The notes beneath the pieces were generated by a model. The model searched no databases. It was not told the origin of the DNA and saw nothing but the letters and a program-made list of their open reading frames with translations. From assembly GCA_964577375.1 (NCBI GenBank), contig CAZNYW010000028.1, positions 1 to 51,131 of the forward strand: DNA of 51,131 bases. Direction: 5' to 3'. The translations under genes were made by a program, and so were the position numbers. Position 1 is the first letter of the stretch. Each line of letters opens with the position of its first letter. This stretch comes from DATKUC01 sp964577375. Lineage in GTDB: Bacteria > Spirochaetota > Spirochaetia > DSM-27196 > DATKUC01. Below, piece after piece: positions 24,412 to 33,320 of this stretch.

Positions 24412-25986
24412 ATGGTCGCTCAATCCACTGGCGCTCTGGATGAACTGGTTCGGGCAAGCTCAATGCTCAGCCGTGAGCGGCGGTTGAACGGGCTCGTCTC
24501 AGTTCTCGTCGAACAGGCACTGGATATCACGCGTTCCGATCTCGCGGCGCTCTATCTCTACCAGGATCCCGAGAATCCGGAAAGCGATCTTGTGCTCTTC
24601 TACCGTCGCGGCGCGGGCGGCGTGCCCGAATCGCTCCCCGGGGACATGGATCTCGTCTCCTTCGTTCGCGAGTGCGACGAAACGCTCGTGGTGAGCAGCG
24701 CTGAAGACTCCTACTTTTCCGACATCTTTCTCGTGGCGGGCATGCAGAGCGGAATCGCACTGCCCCTTACCACCCCTCGTGCCCAGCTCGGCATCCTCAT
24801 CCTCAACTCGCACGAGCCGATCTACTTCAACCGGGACCGCTTCACCTTTCTGGACTCTTTCGGAAAGATGGCGGGCAACATGTTCCACAACGCCCGGCTC
24901 AACGACGAACTGCGGAAGCGTCTCAACGAAATCGCGCTGCTCCAGCGCTATCAGGAAAATGTGTTCTCGTCGATGACAAATCTTCTCATCACCACCGACG
25001 AGAGCGGCGCCGTCCGCTACTTCAATCAGACAACCCGCGAACGGCTCTCACTCACCGATGAGGCGATCGGAGAGCCCATCGACAAGGTGTTCGACAAATC
25101 GATCAGCAGGGCGGTGCTCAACGCGATCCGCAAGGCGCGGAATGAGAATATCGAGATCCTTGGTATAGAAGGTATCTACCAGGGTAAAGAGCGCTCCCTC
25201 GATTTCTCGCTCAATGTGAGCCCGTTGCGCGCCTCGCGCGGCAAACTGGAAGGACTGACCCTGCTTTTTACCGACCAGACCGCGGAACGGGCTCTCAAGG
25301 GCAAGTTCGAAATCGTTGTCGAGGAGCGGCGTCAGATCAAGGACATGTTTGCCCGCTACCTTTCCACCGATGTAGTCGACAGCCTGATGAAGCACCCGGA
25401 GCTTGTGAAGCCGGGCGGCGACAAGAAGAATGCCACCGTCTTCTTCGGCGATATCCGGGGCTACACCTCGTTTTCAGAAAACAAACCGCCCGAGTACATC
25501 ATCGAGGTACTCAACGCCTACTTCAGTGAAGCGGTCGAGATCATCATCAGCCACAAAGGATTTATCGACAAGTTCATCGGCGATGCGATCATGGCTATCT
25601 GGGGCGTTCCGATGCAATCCGAAGAACAGGATGCTGTCGAGGCCGTCCATTCGGCTCTGGAAATCCAGGAGCTGATCAAGAGCAGCCAGCGAACCTTCTT
25701 CAAGGGCGAAGCGTCGAAACTGACGGTGGGTATGGGGCTTCATACCGGCGCGCTGGTGGCGGGAAACCTCGGAAGCTTCCGGCGGCTCAACTATTCGGTT
25801 ATCGGCGACACGGTCAACGTGGCCGCGCGCCTCGAGGGCGTGGCAAAGAGTGGAGAGGTTATCATCACGCAGGACACGAGGGACCTCATCGGCGACCGGT
25901 TCAAGCTCAAACAGCTCAAGCCGGTGACTGTAAAAGGCAAAGCTCAGCCGATTCCGATATTCAGCGTTCTCGAACGCGTCAAATAG
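24412..25986 (+). CDS. Class III adenylate cyclase with GAF and PAS domains
   Basis: This 524-residue cytoplasmic protein has a GAF domain (about 20-165), a PAS domain (about 180-295), a short linker and a class III cyclase domain (about 340-524). The cyclase has both metal Asp residues (Asp347 in FFGDIRGYTSF and Asp391 in FIGDAIM), the purine-selecting pair Lys387 and Asp466 (GDTVNVAARLE), which specifies ATP, and the transition-state pair Asn469/Arg473. It should therefore make cyclic AMP, controlled by whatever binds GAF or PAS. The HEAT-repeat membrane protein follows 35 bases downstream behind a strong ribosome site, so the two are probably co-expressed. Confidence 0.94.
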   Translation: MVAQSTGALDELVRASSMLSRERRLNGLVSVLVEQALDITRSDLAALYLYQDPENPESDLVLFYRRGAGGVPESLPGDMDLVSFVRECDETLVVSSAEDSYFSDIFLVAGMQSGIALPLTTPRAQLGILILNSHEPIYFNRDRFTFLDSFGKMAGNMFHNARLNDELRKRLNEIALLQRYQENVFSSMTNLLITTDESGAVRYFNQTTRERLSLTDEAIGEPIDKVFDKSISRAVLNAIRKARNENIEILGIEGIYQGKERSLDFSLNVSPLRASRGKLEGLTLLFTDQTAERALKGKFEIVVEERRQIKDMFARYLSTDVVDSLMKHPELVKPGGDKKNATVFFGDIRGYTSFSENKPPEYIIEVLNAYFSEAVEIIISHKGFIDKFIGDAIMAIWGVPMQSEEQDAVEAVHSALEIQELIKSSQRTFFKGEASKLTVGMGLHTGALVAGNLGSFRRLNYSVIGDTVNVAARLEGVAKSGEVIITQDTRDLIGDRFKLKQLKPVTVKGKAQPIPIFSVLERVK

Positions 25987-26021
25987 GCGAACGGAAAAGT
26001 GCCGAGAGAAAGGAGGCTCAC

Positions 26022-28595
26022 ATGGCAGCAGGATTGACCGGGCTGGGGTGGTGGATTTACCTGATCGCAGGCATCGTACTGCTGGGGATCGTGGCGGTAG
26101 TGGTTCTGTGGTTCGTTTCCCGCGCACGGTTCATGACGCGGCTGCGTGAGACGGCCGGAGGCAGCAAGGAAAAACTCGCGGCATTCCGCAAGCGATATCC
26201 GGACAACGTGCTGCTTCGCCGCTCCCGCATCATCGAGCGGACTGCGAACAGGCAGGAGGAGTACGCTGCCATTCCGCACCAGATCGGCGTTACCCACCTG
26301 TGGGTGCAGCGGCTCTCCCGGCGTCCGCGCTCGGGAGACTTCCGCCGCGTGCTCGCATTCGGAGGCGGCGAAGACCTCTGGCCCTGCTTTCTGCTTGCGG
26401 TGACCCACCCCCGGCAGGGAGACCGGTTTCTGAAGTGGTTCGAGGGCAAGGACGCCTTCTTCTCACTCCGGGAGATGGCCAGGGCCGGCGACGGGGGCCA
26501 GTTCGACGGAAGAAAAGCCCTTTCGCTGCTCCAGGAATCGGTGGACCGCATCCGGGAGATGACGGGCGACCCCGACTGGCGCGTGCGACACTTTGCGGTG
26601 AACATCATCCTCAACGACAACAGCGAGCTCTCCCGAAATGCTCTCTGGGATACATTCAACGACGGCGCCTTCCAGATCCGGCGTCTCGTGGTGCCGACGT
26701 TCGCAGCCGATGATGCCGATCGTCTCTACGAAACTCTCTATGATCTGGTGCTGCGGGATACGGTCTTTGCAGTTCGCAAGGCGGCGCGCGACCGCATCCA
26801 GAAGGAATTCCCCGACCGCTATCATCCCGACCCCGGAAGCCTCGCGAGCTTCGAGGCGCTGCACGTGCTCGATCTGCTGACGCCCGGATCCGAGACCGAC
26901 CGTGACCTCGCTCTGGGCGCTCTGGGTCAGGACAAGCTCGAGCTCCGCGCCTCGGCAGCCCGCTACCTGCTGCGCGAAGGGGTCCTTGCCCGGATGATGG
27001 CGAACGCCGATCTGAGCGACCGGCCCGCCTTCGACCGACACCTGCAGCTGCTGCGTCATGCCGCGGAGGTTGATGTTACCGATTTCATCGCTGAAGCGCG
27101 CGGCAGCAACAGCGCAGGCACGCTGCTCATGGCGTTGAAGCTTCTGACGACGCACGGTCCGCGAACGCTCATCCAGCACGTAGCAGATCGCGCGCTTCAC
27201 GGACTGCCCCATTCTGAGCATCTGCAGGAGCTCAGGTCCGAAGCGCTGCGGTGCATCGAGCAGCGGGGCGACGATGACGCCCTCCGCCTGCTGTTCCAGG
27301 AGATACTCGCCCGCAAGACCGAATACGAACAGGTGAATGAGATGCTCCAGCACGTTCCCGCCCGCGGCGAGGAGCTTTTCGCCGATATAGCACTGAACCT
27401 GCTTCGTGACGTGGACTTCGCAGCCCGCGAGGGCCTTGTCGAGCTGCTGGTCCGGCTTCCCGACCGCCTGGTGGTGCCGCGGCTCATCGACATCGTTCAG
27501 GATATCCGCGGGGACATCGCGCGAAAGGTGCGTGTCGACGCGCTGCGCTCCCTCGCAGCAATGAACCGCCCCTACCTGCTCGACTTTGTTCTCGAGCATT
27601 TCTACCTGTTGTCGCCCGATCCGGCGCAGGAGCTTGCCGCCAACCTGTCGAACGTGCACGGAAAGGAGTTCGACGCGGCGGTATCGCGGCTTGTCGAGGG
27701 ACATGACGCGTCGGTCCGTGCGGCGGTCATCATCTCACTGCCTTCTACCGAAAAGAAGGATTTCCTGAAGCTGATCCGGCCGGCAGTCGACGACGCCGAC
27801 CCGAGCGTGCGTTCGGCAGCGATTTCCGCCCTCGTCCTTTTCGGAGACACCCGTTCGCTTCGCCTCGCGGTGGACCGATTGCGGGACCCGGTCGAGGATG
27901 TGCGGATAGCGGCGGCAACCGCGATCGGTCGTGCGGGATCGGACGAGCTTGTGGCCGAGCTGCGAAAGATCCTCGACGACGAGAACGAGGTGGATTCGGT
28001 AAAACAGGCAGTGCTCACCGGGCTCGGCGCTTCCGAACGAGACTCGGCCACCGATCTTCTCATCGATGCTCTCGCGCAGCACGCGGAGATAGAGGACGTC
28101 ACGCTGGACGCTATTGCGTGCAAGACCGGATCGCACGAGCTGCGCTACCTGGTCGACAAGTTCAAGGATGCAGACCCCGTTCTGCGTGAGCGGCTTACGC
28201 TCGCGTTTCATCGTATGGGAACGGCCGGACAGGAGGCGATGCTCGGTCTGCTCGGAGAGGAGATAGGGTCACTGCGGCCCCACGTCGCACAGATCCTCGA
28301 GGAGATGGGGTATGTGGAGGCGACGATCCGCAAATTGACGCACCGCGACCCGGAGATCCGTCGGGACTCGGCGGCCAGCCTCGCGCTGGTGGGAACGAGC
28401 GCAGCCTTCCGCGGCATCGTTCAGGCCGCGCGAGACCCCGATCAGGAGGTTCGCGTCCAGGTCGTGAAGGCTCTGGAACGGCTCGAAACCGACGACGGGG
28501 CCGACATTCTCCAGTCGCTGCAGGTGGACCCGGAGCGGCGCGTGCGCAAGTACACGCAGTGGGCGCTGGAAAGATTGCGGGCGAAGGCGCTGTAG
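26022..28595 (+). CDS. Membrane-anchored HEAT-repeat protein
   Basis: This 857-residue protein has one N-terminal membrane helix (about 9-33) followed by a basic stretch and a long all-helical region. HEAT-like units are plain in the second half, each with a helix-turn-helix and a DPSVRxxA-type turn: DADPSVRSAAISAL, DPVEDVRIAAATAIG, HRDPEIRRDSAASLAL and DPDQEVRVQVVKALERL. Such solenoids are protein-binding scaffolds, and with an N-terminal anchor the solenoid would face the cytoplasm. AAAGGAGG precedes the ATG. The pairing with a cyclase suggests a cyclic-AMP signalling scaffold, but nothing in its own sequence shows cyclic AMP binding. Its end is 4 bases from the convergent FliM-like gene. 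Confidence 0.88.
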   Translation: MAAGLTGLGWWIYLIAGIVLLGIVAVVVLWFVSRARFMTRLRETAGGSKEKLAAFRKRYPDNVLLRRSRIIERTANRQEEYAAIPHQIGVTHLWVQRLSRRPRSGDFRRVLAFGGGEDLWPCFLLAVTHPRQGDRFLKWFEGKDAFFSLREMARAGDGGQFDGRKALSLLQESVDRIREMTGDPDWRVRHFAVNIILNDNSELSRNALWDTFNDGAFQIRRLVVPTFAADDADRLYETLYDLVLRDTVFAVRKAARDRIQKEFPDRYHPDPGSLASFEALHVLDLLTPGSETDRDLALGALGQDKLELRASAARYLLREGVLARMMANADLSDRPAFDRHLQLLRHAAEVDVTDFIAEARGSNSAGTLLMALKLLTTHGPRTLIQHVADRALHGLPHSEHLQELRSEALRCIEQRGDDDALRLLFQEILARKTEYEQVNEMLQHVPARGEELFADIALNLLRDVDFAAREGLVELLVRLPDRLVVPRLIDIVQDIRGDIARKVRVDALRSLAAMNRPYLLDFVLEHFYLLSPDPAQELAANLSNVHGKEFDAAVSRLVEGHDASVRAAVIISLPSTEKKDFLKLIRPAVDDADPSVRSAAISALVLFGDTRSLRLAVDRLRDPVEDVRIAAATAIGRAGSDELVAELRKILDDENEVDSVKQAVLTGLGASERDSATDLLIDALAQHAEIEDVTLDAIACKTGSHELRYLVDKFKDADPVLRERLTLAFHRMGTAGQEAMLGLLGEEIGSLRPHVAQILEEMGYVEATIRKLTHRDPEIRRDSAASLALVGTSAAFRGIVQAARDPDQEVRVQVVKALERLETDDGADILQSLQVDPERRVRKYTQWALERLRAKAL

Positions 28596-28599
28596 ACGC

Positions 28600-29763
28600 T
28601 CAGGCGAGCAGATGAAGGATCTTGCCGAGGTTGGCGGCCGGGTAGACGAGCGTGAGTGTTTCGCTCCGGCCCGGAAGCGTCAGCTCGGCAGTGAGCGCCA
28701 TCTCGTGGAGAGAAACAGCATCTTCGACCGACGATGGGGGATCCTGCCACTTGAGCCGCGGCGCACGGAGCCGCAGCTTCCAGGATTCGCCAAGAGTCCG
28801 GAGGAGCTCCTGCCTTCCGCTGGAGTGAAGAAGCTCCGAAAAGATGCCCGTATCCCGATAGAAGAACAGGATTCCGTCGAAGGGTGAGGCTTCGTGGAGG
28901 CGACGCGCCTCCTGCGCAACCAGCCGCGCCTGTGCGGCGGGCACCTGCATCTCCGCCTGTTCGCTCTGCGCGAAGTAGCTCCGGTCGGACCTCTTTTCGG
29001 CCACCGCCGAGCCTGTTCCCGCCATTGCAACCGATATCCGGTCCGACCCCGGGAATGGAAGCTCGCTGTAGGACATCTGATCCAGCTTGCCGAGCCGGCA
29101 GTTCTTCAGGCCGGGATCGAGCTCCCGCAGAGCAGCGGCAAATCGCTGATGGATCAGCGCAAGATTTCTTATCTGTTCCCGCGAAAACTTGTCGGGCCGC
29201 GTGAAATCGAATGCAATGAGGTTCGGATGAGGGTCGGCGATCACGGCTCCGGAAAGGGTGGCCGTCTCTCTCGGGCCGCCCTTGAGCAGCGTCTCGTCCA
29301 CGCGGAATGCCCACTGTTCCTGGTAGGCGCAGACGGTCCCCAGTGCCGTGCGCATTCCGGCGACAAGGAGCTCTGCTCCCTTCTGCCGCCGATAGGGCAC
29401 GCCGAAGGAGACGATGCCGAAGCGACCGAGCTCGCGGAGCTCCCGCAACGTGTAGCTGCAGGAAGCCAGGCGTACACGGGTTTCCAGCGTCCCGCTGACC
29501 AGCTCCGGGCCGGCGGCCACGGTGAGCGGAGCCTCGTTCCAGGTTACCTCTTCGACACGGACGCAGAACAGGTCGTCGACGATGAGCACCTCCCCCGAAC
29601 CAACGAGGCCTCCGTTGAAGTAGAGGTAGACCGGATCCCCGCACGACCTGTCGCTCAGGCAGAGCGCGGTGCCGCGCTTCAGGCGAGCCGCTTCATAAGA
29701 TGAGACCACGCCGCGACCGAGTACCGCTTCGAGAAGGCATGGCCTGTCAAACAGTGTTTCCAT
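28600..29763 (-). CDS. FliM/FliN-like protein with rearranged domains
   Basis: This 387-residue protein contains flagellar-switch modules in an unusual order. Residues about 10-72 resemble a SpoA/FliN C-terminal domain (GDPVYLYFNGGLVGSGEVLIV, positions 42-62, ends in CVRVEEV). Residues about 85-156 look like a second SpoA domain (TLRELRELGRFGIVSF, WAFRVDE). Residues about 184-387 resemble the FliM N/middle region: FDFTRPDKFSREQIRNLALI, LGKLDQMSYSELPFPG and a C-terminal block (SLHEMALTAELTLPG). Normal FliM is N-peptide, middle, then SpoA. The CheY-binding N-peptide is absent. No other flagellar gene is nearby. It may be a second switch component or a regulator of C-ring assembly. Confidence 0.72.
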   Translation of the reverse strand: METLFDRPCLLEAVLGRGVVSSYEAARLKRGTALCLSDRSCGDPVYLYFNGGLVGSGEVLIVDDLFCVRVEEVTWNEAPLTVAAGPELVSGTLETRVRLASCSYTLRELRELGRFGIVSFGVPYRRQKGAELLVAGMRTALGTVCAYQEQWAFRVDETLLKGGPRETATLSGAVIADPHPNLIAFDFTRPDKFSREQIRNLALIHQRFAAALRELDPGLKNCRLGKLDQMSYSELPFPGSDRISVAMAGTGSAVAEKRSDRSYFAQSEQAEMQVPAAQARLVAQEARRLHEASPFDGILFFYRDTGIFSELLHSSGRQELLRTLGESWKLRLRAPRLKWQDPPSSVEDAVSLHEMALTAELTLPGRSETLTLVYPAANLGKILHLLA

Positions 29764-29856
29764 ATCACCGTCCTGTTTTCAGTATGGTACGGGAGGCGCC
29801 GTACGTCCACGCGCTTTTTCCTTGCCCGCCGTGAATTCCACTCCCGGCGATTGACG

Positions 29857-29884
29857 TTGACAGCCCGCAGTGTACGAATATAAA
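29857..29884 (+). promoter_or_regulatory. Promoter of the LEA-like lipoprotein gene
   Basis: A perfect TTGACA at 29857-29862 and TATAAA at 29879-29884 are 16 bases apart, 51 bases before the start codon at 29936. The surrounding sequence is locally AT-rich, unlike the coding regions. Confidence 0.65.
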
Positions 29885-29935
29885 ATATCTCCATCCTTTC
29901 GGCGGTCGCCCGGATGATCGCACAGGAGGTCCACG

Positions 29936-30784
29936 ATGATCCAATCCGCAAAGCGAATCCGTCCGCTTCCGATGATACTCGGAACGGCAGTCGTGATAGT
30001 TCTCTCCACCCTGGGAATGGCGAGCTGCGCGAGCCAGGGACCGGTTGTGCCGGTTGCGCCGAGCGTGCGCGTCTCGAGCTTCAGGTCGACGGTCCTGACC
30101 CCTGACGTTATCAAGTTCCAGGCCAAGGTCTTCATCATCAACAATATGCGCGCCCCGCTCGATTTCGAAAAGACCGACTACGGTGCGACCCTCTTCGACA
30201 AGCCGATCTTCAGCGACACCTTCACCGGTATGAAGCGAACGAATCCGAGAGGCAACGAGACGGTCACCATTCCTTTCCAGATCTCGATGAAGGACATACT
30301 CGCCCAGGACGTTGCCCTCCTTGCCGAGGGTCAGCTTCGGGTGGGGTTCCACGGCACGGTCTATCCTTCGGTCGAGTCAGGGTTCGCCCCGGTGAGATTT
30401 TCGCGGGAGATCACGATTCCTATTCCGAAAATCCCGACGTTCAGTCTCGAAGGCACGGAGGGATCGCCCGTCGGACGGCAGTTCTCGGTCCGACTGTCCA
30501 TGCACAACCCCAATGACTTCGACATGTCGGTCGACTCGGTCGACTCCTACATCGACCTGAACGGACAGCGCTACACGCTGCTCCACTCGAGGCAGGAGAG
30601 CGCCATTCCCGCCAACGGAAGCGGCCCGGTGACGCTGACGATGGAAAACTCGGTTGGCAAAACCTTGAGCTTCGCCCTGAATGCGATCCAGGGCAACAAC
30701 ATCAAGTTCACCGTCGGGGGAACGATCGTGTGCAATACGCCCTACGGCTGGATCTACATACCCGTGGGTGTAACGCAGCAGTAG
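29936..30784 (+). CDS. LEA-type-2/WHy-domain lipoprotein
   Basis: This 282-residue lipoprotein has a signal peptide ending LGMASC. Two similar beta-sandwich halves follow: about 40-150 (VRVSSFRSTVLTPDVIKFQAKVF, positions 44-66; NNMRAPLDFEKTDYG) and about 165-280 (FSVRLSMHNPNDFDMSVDSVD). The NPNDF and NNMRAPLDF turns are the hallmark of LEA14/WHy domains, which occur in stress and envelope proteins. It is probably attached to an outer or inner membrane leaflet. AGGAGGT precedes the ATG and a good promoter lies upstream. A glycosidase-like gene follows 45 bases later. The binding partner is unknown. Confidence 0.82.
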   Translation: MIQSAKRIRPLPMILGTAVVIVLSTLGMASCASQGPVVPVAPSVRVSSFRSTVLTPDVIKFQAKVFIINNMRAPLDFEKTDYGATLFDKPIFSDTFTGMKRTNPRGNETVTIPFQISMKDILAQDVALLAEGQLRVGFHGTVYPSVESGFAPVRFSREITIPIPKIPTFSLEGTEGSPVGRQFSVRLSMHNPNDFDMSVDSVDSYIDLNGQRYTLLHSRQESAIPANGSGPVTLTMENSVGKTLSFALNAIQGNNIKFTVGGTIVCNTPYGWIYIPVGVTQQ

Positions 30785-30791
30785 CCGGCCC

Positions 30792-30811
30792 GTGCAGTGC
30801 AGTGCAGTGCA
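30792..30811 (+). repeat. Four tandem GTGCA units before a start codon
   Basis: Four uninterrupted copies of the pentamer GTGCA, plus a partial fifth (GTG), lie between the LEA-like stop and the GAGGGAA ribosome site of the TM1410-like gene. Some copies provide in-frame GTG codons. Pentamer tracts can slip during replication, which would change the leader length. Confidence 0.8.
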
Positions 30812-30829
30812 GTGAGGGAAACCCGAACG

Positions 30830-31726
30830 ATGTCTCCGGGGCGTGCGATCGCAGCCGCAGTCATCCTCTACGCCGCAGCGTTTCCGGTGAGCGCCGGCGG
30901 CCTCGATTCAATCCATTCCTGGGCGTTCTGGCTTGCGGGTATCGTTCCGGCAAGGGTCGCCTCGTCGCCCTTCGAAATGATGGTGATCGACTACTCCTCA
31001 GACGGTTCGGCACACGGGGCATTCACCCGGTCCCAGGTGAAACAGATGAAACGAATGCCCGGCGGGGGCACGCGAACGCTCATCGCGTACCTGAGCATCG
31101 GCGAGGCCGAGGATTACCGTTACTACTGGAACCCATGGTGGAAGCTGTTTCATCCCTCCTGGCTTGACCGCGAAAATCCGAACTGGAAGGGCAACTACAA
31201 GGTAAAATACTGGCTTCCGGGCTGGAAGAGCATCATCTTCGGCTCACCCAATGCCTATCTCGACCGGATCATCGCAGCAGGCTTTGACGGAGTTCTGCTC
31301 GACGTGGTGGATGGGTTCGAGTACTTCGAGCCGTCCCATCCGGACGCGGCCGAGCAGATGATCGATTTCGTGACCGCGATATCCGACTACGCGAAGGCCC
31401 GGAAACCGGGATTCCTCATCATTCCCCAGAACGGCGAACGGCTCGCCTCCCATCCACGATACGTCGATGTCATCGATGCCATCGAGAAGGAGGATCTCTT
31501 CTACGGCCTCAGTGGCGATGAAGTGAAAAACAGCGATGAGGAAGTCGCCTACAGCTGCGCGCTGCTCGACTGGGTGAAGGAGGCGGGAAAACCGGTGTTC
31601 ACCGTGGACTACGGAACCGATCCGGCGATGGTCCGCTCGGCCTACGAACTCTCGCGGAGCCGGGGATACCGGCCCTATGTAACGATTCGATCTCTCGATT
31701 CCCTCACGACAGGCTCGGCTCGATGA
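30830..31726 (+). CDS. Exported TM1410/GH114-like glycosidase
   Basis: This 298-residue protein has a signal peptide (to about residue 22) and a TIM-barrel pattern of the MJ1477/TM1410 family related to GH114 endo-alpha-1,4-polygalactosaminidases. Conserved blocks are FEMMVIDYSSDG, LIAYLSIGEAEDYRYYW, AGFDGVLLDVVDGFEYF with the strand-end Asp residues, IIPQNGE and VFTVDYGTDP. It would hydrolyse an extracellular amino-sugar polymer. ATG at 30830 follows GAGGGAA and the GTGCA tract. The last 23 bases overlap the 3' end of the convergent MATE gene. The substrate is not established. Confidence 0.85.
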   Translation: MSPGRAIAAAVILYAAAFPVSAGGLDSIHSWAFWLAGIVPARVASSPFEMMVIDYSSDGSAHGAFTRSQVKQMKRMPGGGTRTLIAYLSIGEAEDYRYYWNPWWKLFHPSWLDRENPNWKGNYKVKYWLPGWKSIIFGSPNAYLDRIIAAGFDGVLLDVVDGFEYFEPSHPDAAEQMIDFVTAISDYAKARKPGFLIIPQNGERLASHPRYVDVIDAIEKEDLFYGLSGDEVKNSDEEVAYSCALLDWVKEAGKPVFTVDYGTDPAMVRSAYELSRSRGYRPYVTIRSLDSLTTGSAR

Positions 31727-33125
31727 CGCTCATCTTTTTCCAGGCGCCATGACGGAAGCGCAGAAGGAATACGATGCCGAGCAGGCAGACGTAGACCGTT
31801 GCCGCGCTCCACGCGGCGTATATCCCCCACCCGAAGACAAGCAGCATCACCGCGGTAGGAATGGCGAGCACGCCGAATGCGAGCGCGGCAACAACACCCA
31901 CAACGAAGCGGGTGTCGCCGGCGCCGCGGATCGCCGAGCTGAAGCTCAGGTTGAGCGCATCGAAGAGCGAGTAGAGCGCAACGAACCTCAGCAGAGTGCG
32001 CGCCGCGTCGCCGATGCTGCGATAGAGGGAGGGATCCGAATTCACCATGTAGGGTAGAAGGAAGAGATCCGGCAGAAGCACGTAGGCGGCTCCGATGCAG
32101 ATCATATAGAAAAGAGCGATGTGCATGCCCGAGTAGGTCGCGTACTCGGCCCGCTCGATGTTCCGGTCGCCGATGTGCTGGCCGACAAGGACGGAAATGG
32201 CGATGCCCAGCCCGATCACCGGCATGAAGGCGAGCATGTTGATGTTGATAGCGATATTGGTCGCTGCAAGATCGGCGGTGCCGAGACGCCCGACGATTAG
32301 AATGAACAGGGTAAAGCCCGTCACGTCGATCATGATCCCCAGCCCGCTCGGCACGCCGTACCGGATTATCCGCCCGCACAGCTTGAGATCGACCCTGGCG
32401 TCCTGGAGCCCATAGACCTTCCGGTCCCTTCTCGTAAGGACAAGCACAGCAAATATCACGGTGGCGACACCTTCGGCGATGACGGTGGCAATGCCCGCGC
32501 CGGCAACGCCGAGACGCGGAAAGCCGCCTGTTCCGAAGATCAGCAGGTAGTTCAGTACGATGTTCACCGCGGTGGAGCCCAGCAGCACCCAGAGCACCGG
32601 CCAGGTCCGGCCGAGCCCGGAGTAGAAGGCCGAAAAGGCCGCGTTCACAACCGCAAAGACGGCGCCGGCTGTGAGCACCCGGAAATAGACCGTCTCATAG
32701 GCGGCGACCCGGGCACCGTGCCCGATGATCCTGAAGATCCACGGGGCAGCGGGAATGAGCGGCAAAAGGAGGATTCCTGAAACGATGGAGAGGTAAATTC
32801 CCTGCCAGACCGAGGGGCCGACCCGCTCGTCCCGCCCGGCCCCGTGATATTGAGCGACGAAGGTCCCGATGTAGCCGGCCGTGTTGATGAACAGGCTCAT
32901 GCACAGGAAACTGAGGATACCCGCAGGTGTGGCTGCCGCCACCGCCTCCGGCGAGTACCAGGCCAGAAACACCCGGTCCACGAACTCCTGAATGGCGAAA
33001 GCTCCGTTGGACAGGATGAGCGGAACGGCAATTTTGAGAAGCTGACTGTAGCCGCCTTCGGCATGCCAGCGAAGACGAACGCGCTGACCAAAGCTCGAAA
33101 AGCGCGCTGCGTGGAAGGGTGTCAT
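31704..33125 (-). CDS. MATE family multidrug efflux transporter
   Basis: This 473-residue integral membrane protein has twelve likely helices in two related halves, as in NorM/DinF antiporters. LLKIAVPLILSNGAFAIQEFVDRVFL in the first helix (positions 29-54) and the corresponding IIRYGVPSGLGIMIDVTGF at the start of the second half are typical MATE helices. MATE proteins exchange sodium or protons for cationic drugs or metabolites. The GAGRDERV loop and late GAGDTRFVV block also fit. The ribosome site at the ATG is poor. Substrate and coupling ion are unknown. Confidence 0.93.
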   Translation of the reverse strand: MTPFHAARFSSFGQRVRLRWHAEGGYSQLLKIAVPLILSNGAFAIQEFVDRVFLAWYSPEAVAAATPAGILSFLCMSLFINTAGYIGTFVAQYHGAGRDERVGPSVWQGIYLSIVSGILLLPLIPAAPWIFRIIGHGARVAAYETVYFRVLTAGAVFAVVNAAFSAFYSGLGRTWPVLWVLLGSTAVNIVLNYLLIFGTGGFPRLGVAGAGIATVIAEGVATVIFAVLVLTRRDRKVYGLQDARVDLKLCGRIIRYGVPSGLGIMIDVTGFTLFILIVGRLGTADLAATNIAININMLAFMPVIGLGIAISVLVGQHIGDRNIERAEYATYSGMHIALFYMICIGAAYVLLPDLFLLPYMVNSDPSLYRSIGDAARTLLRFVALYSLFDALNLSFSSAIRGAGDTRFVVGVVAALAFGVLAIPTAVMLLVFGWGIYAAWSAATVYVCLLGIVFLLRFRHGAWKKMSVIEPSLS

Positions 33126-33235
33126 GTGAGCTGTAAGAATTGACCGCCGGCGCTAAAAGGTCAAGGCTTCTGCAGGCGTCCTGTGGGCGGGCTCAAAAAG
33201 CTGAAAAGCCGGCACGCAACCTGCGTGAGGCGCGC

Positions 33236-33241
33236 TATAAT
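33236..33241 (+). promoter_or_regulatory. Consensus -10 before the cadherin-like lipoprotein gene
   Basis: A perfect TATAAT lies 80 bases upstream of the start codon at 33321. No -35 close to consensus is found at 16-18 bases, so an activator may be needed, or the match may be chance. Confidence 0.4.
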
Positions 33242-33320
33242 TCACAGAGTGCCGCATCTCCTTGCGCGAAAGCGGTTCAGCCAGTTATCCTGCACTGCAG
33301 CACTATTTAGGGAGGATATC

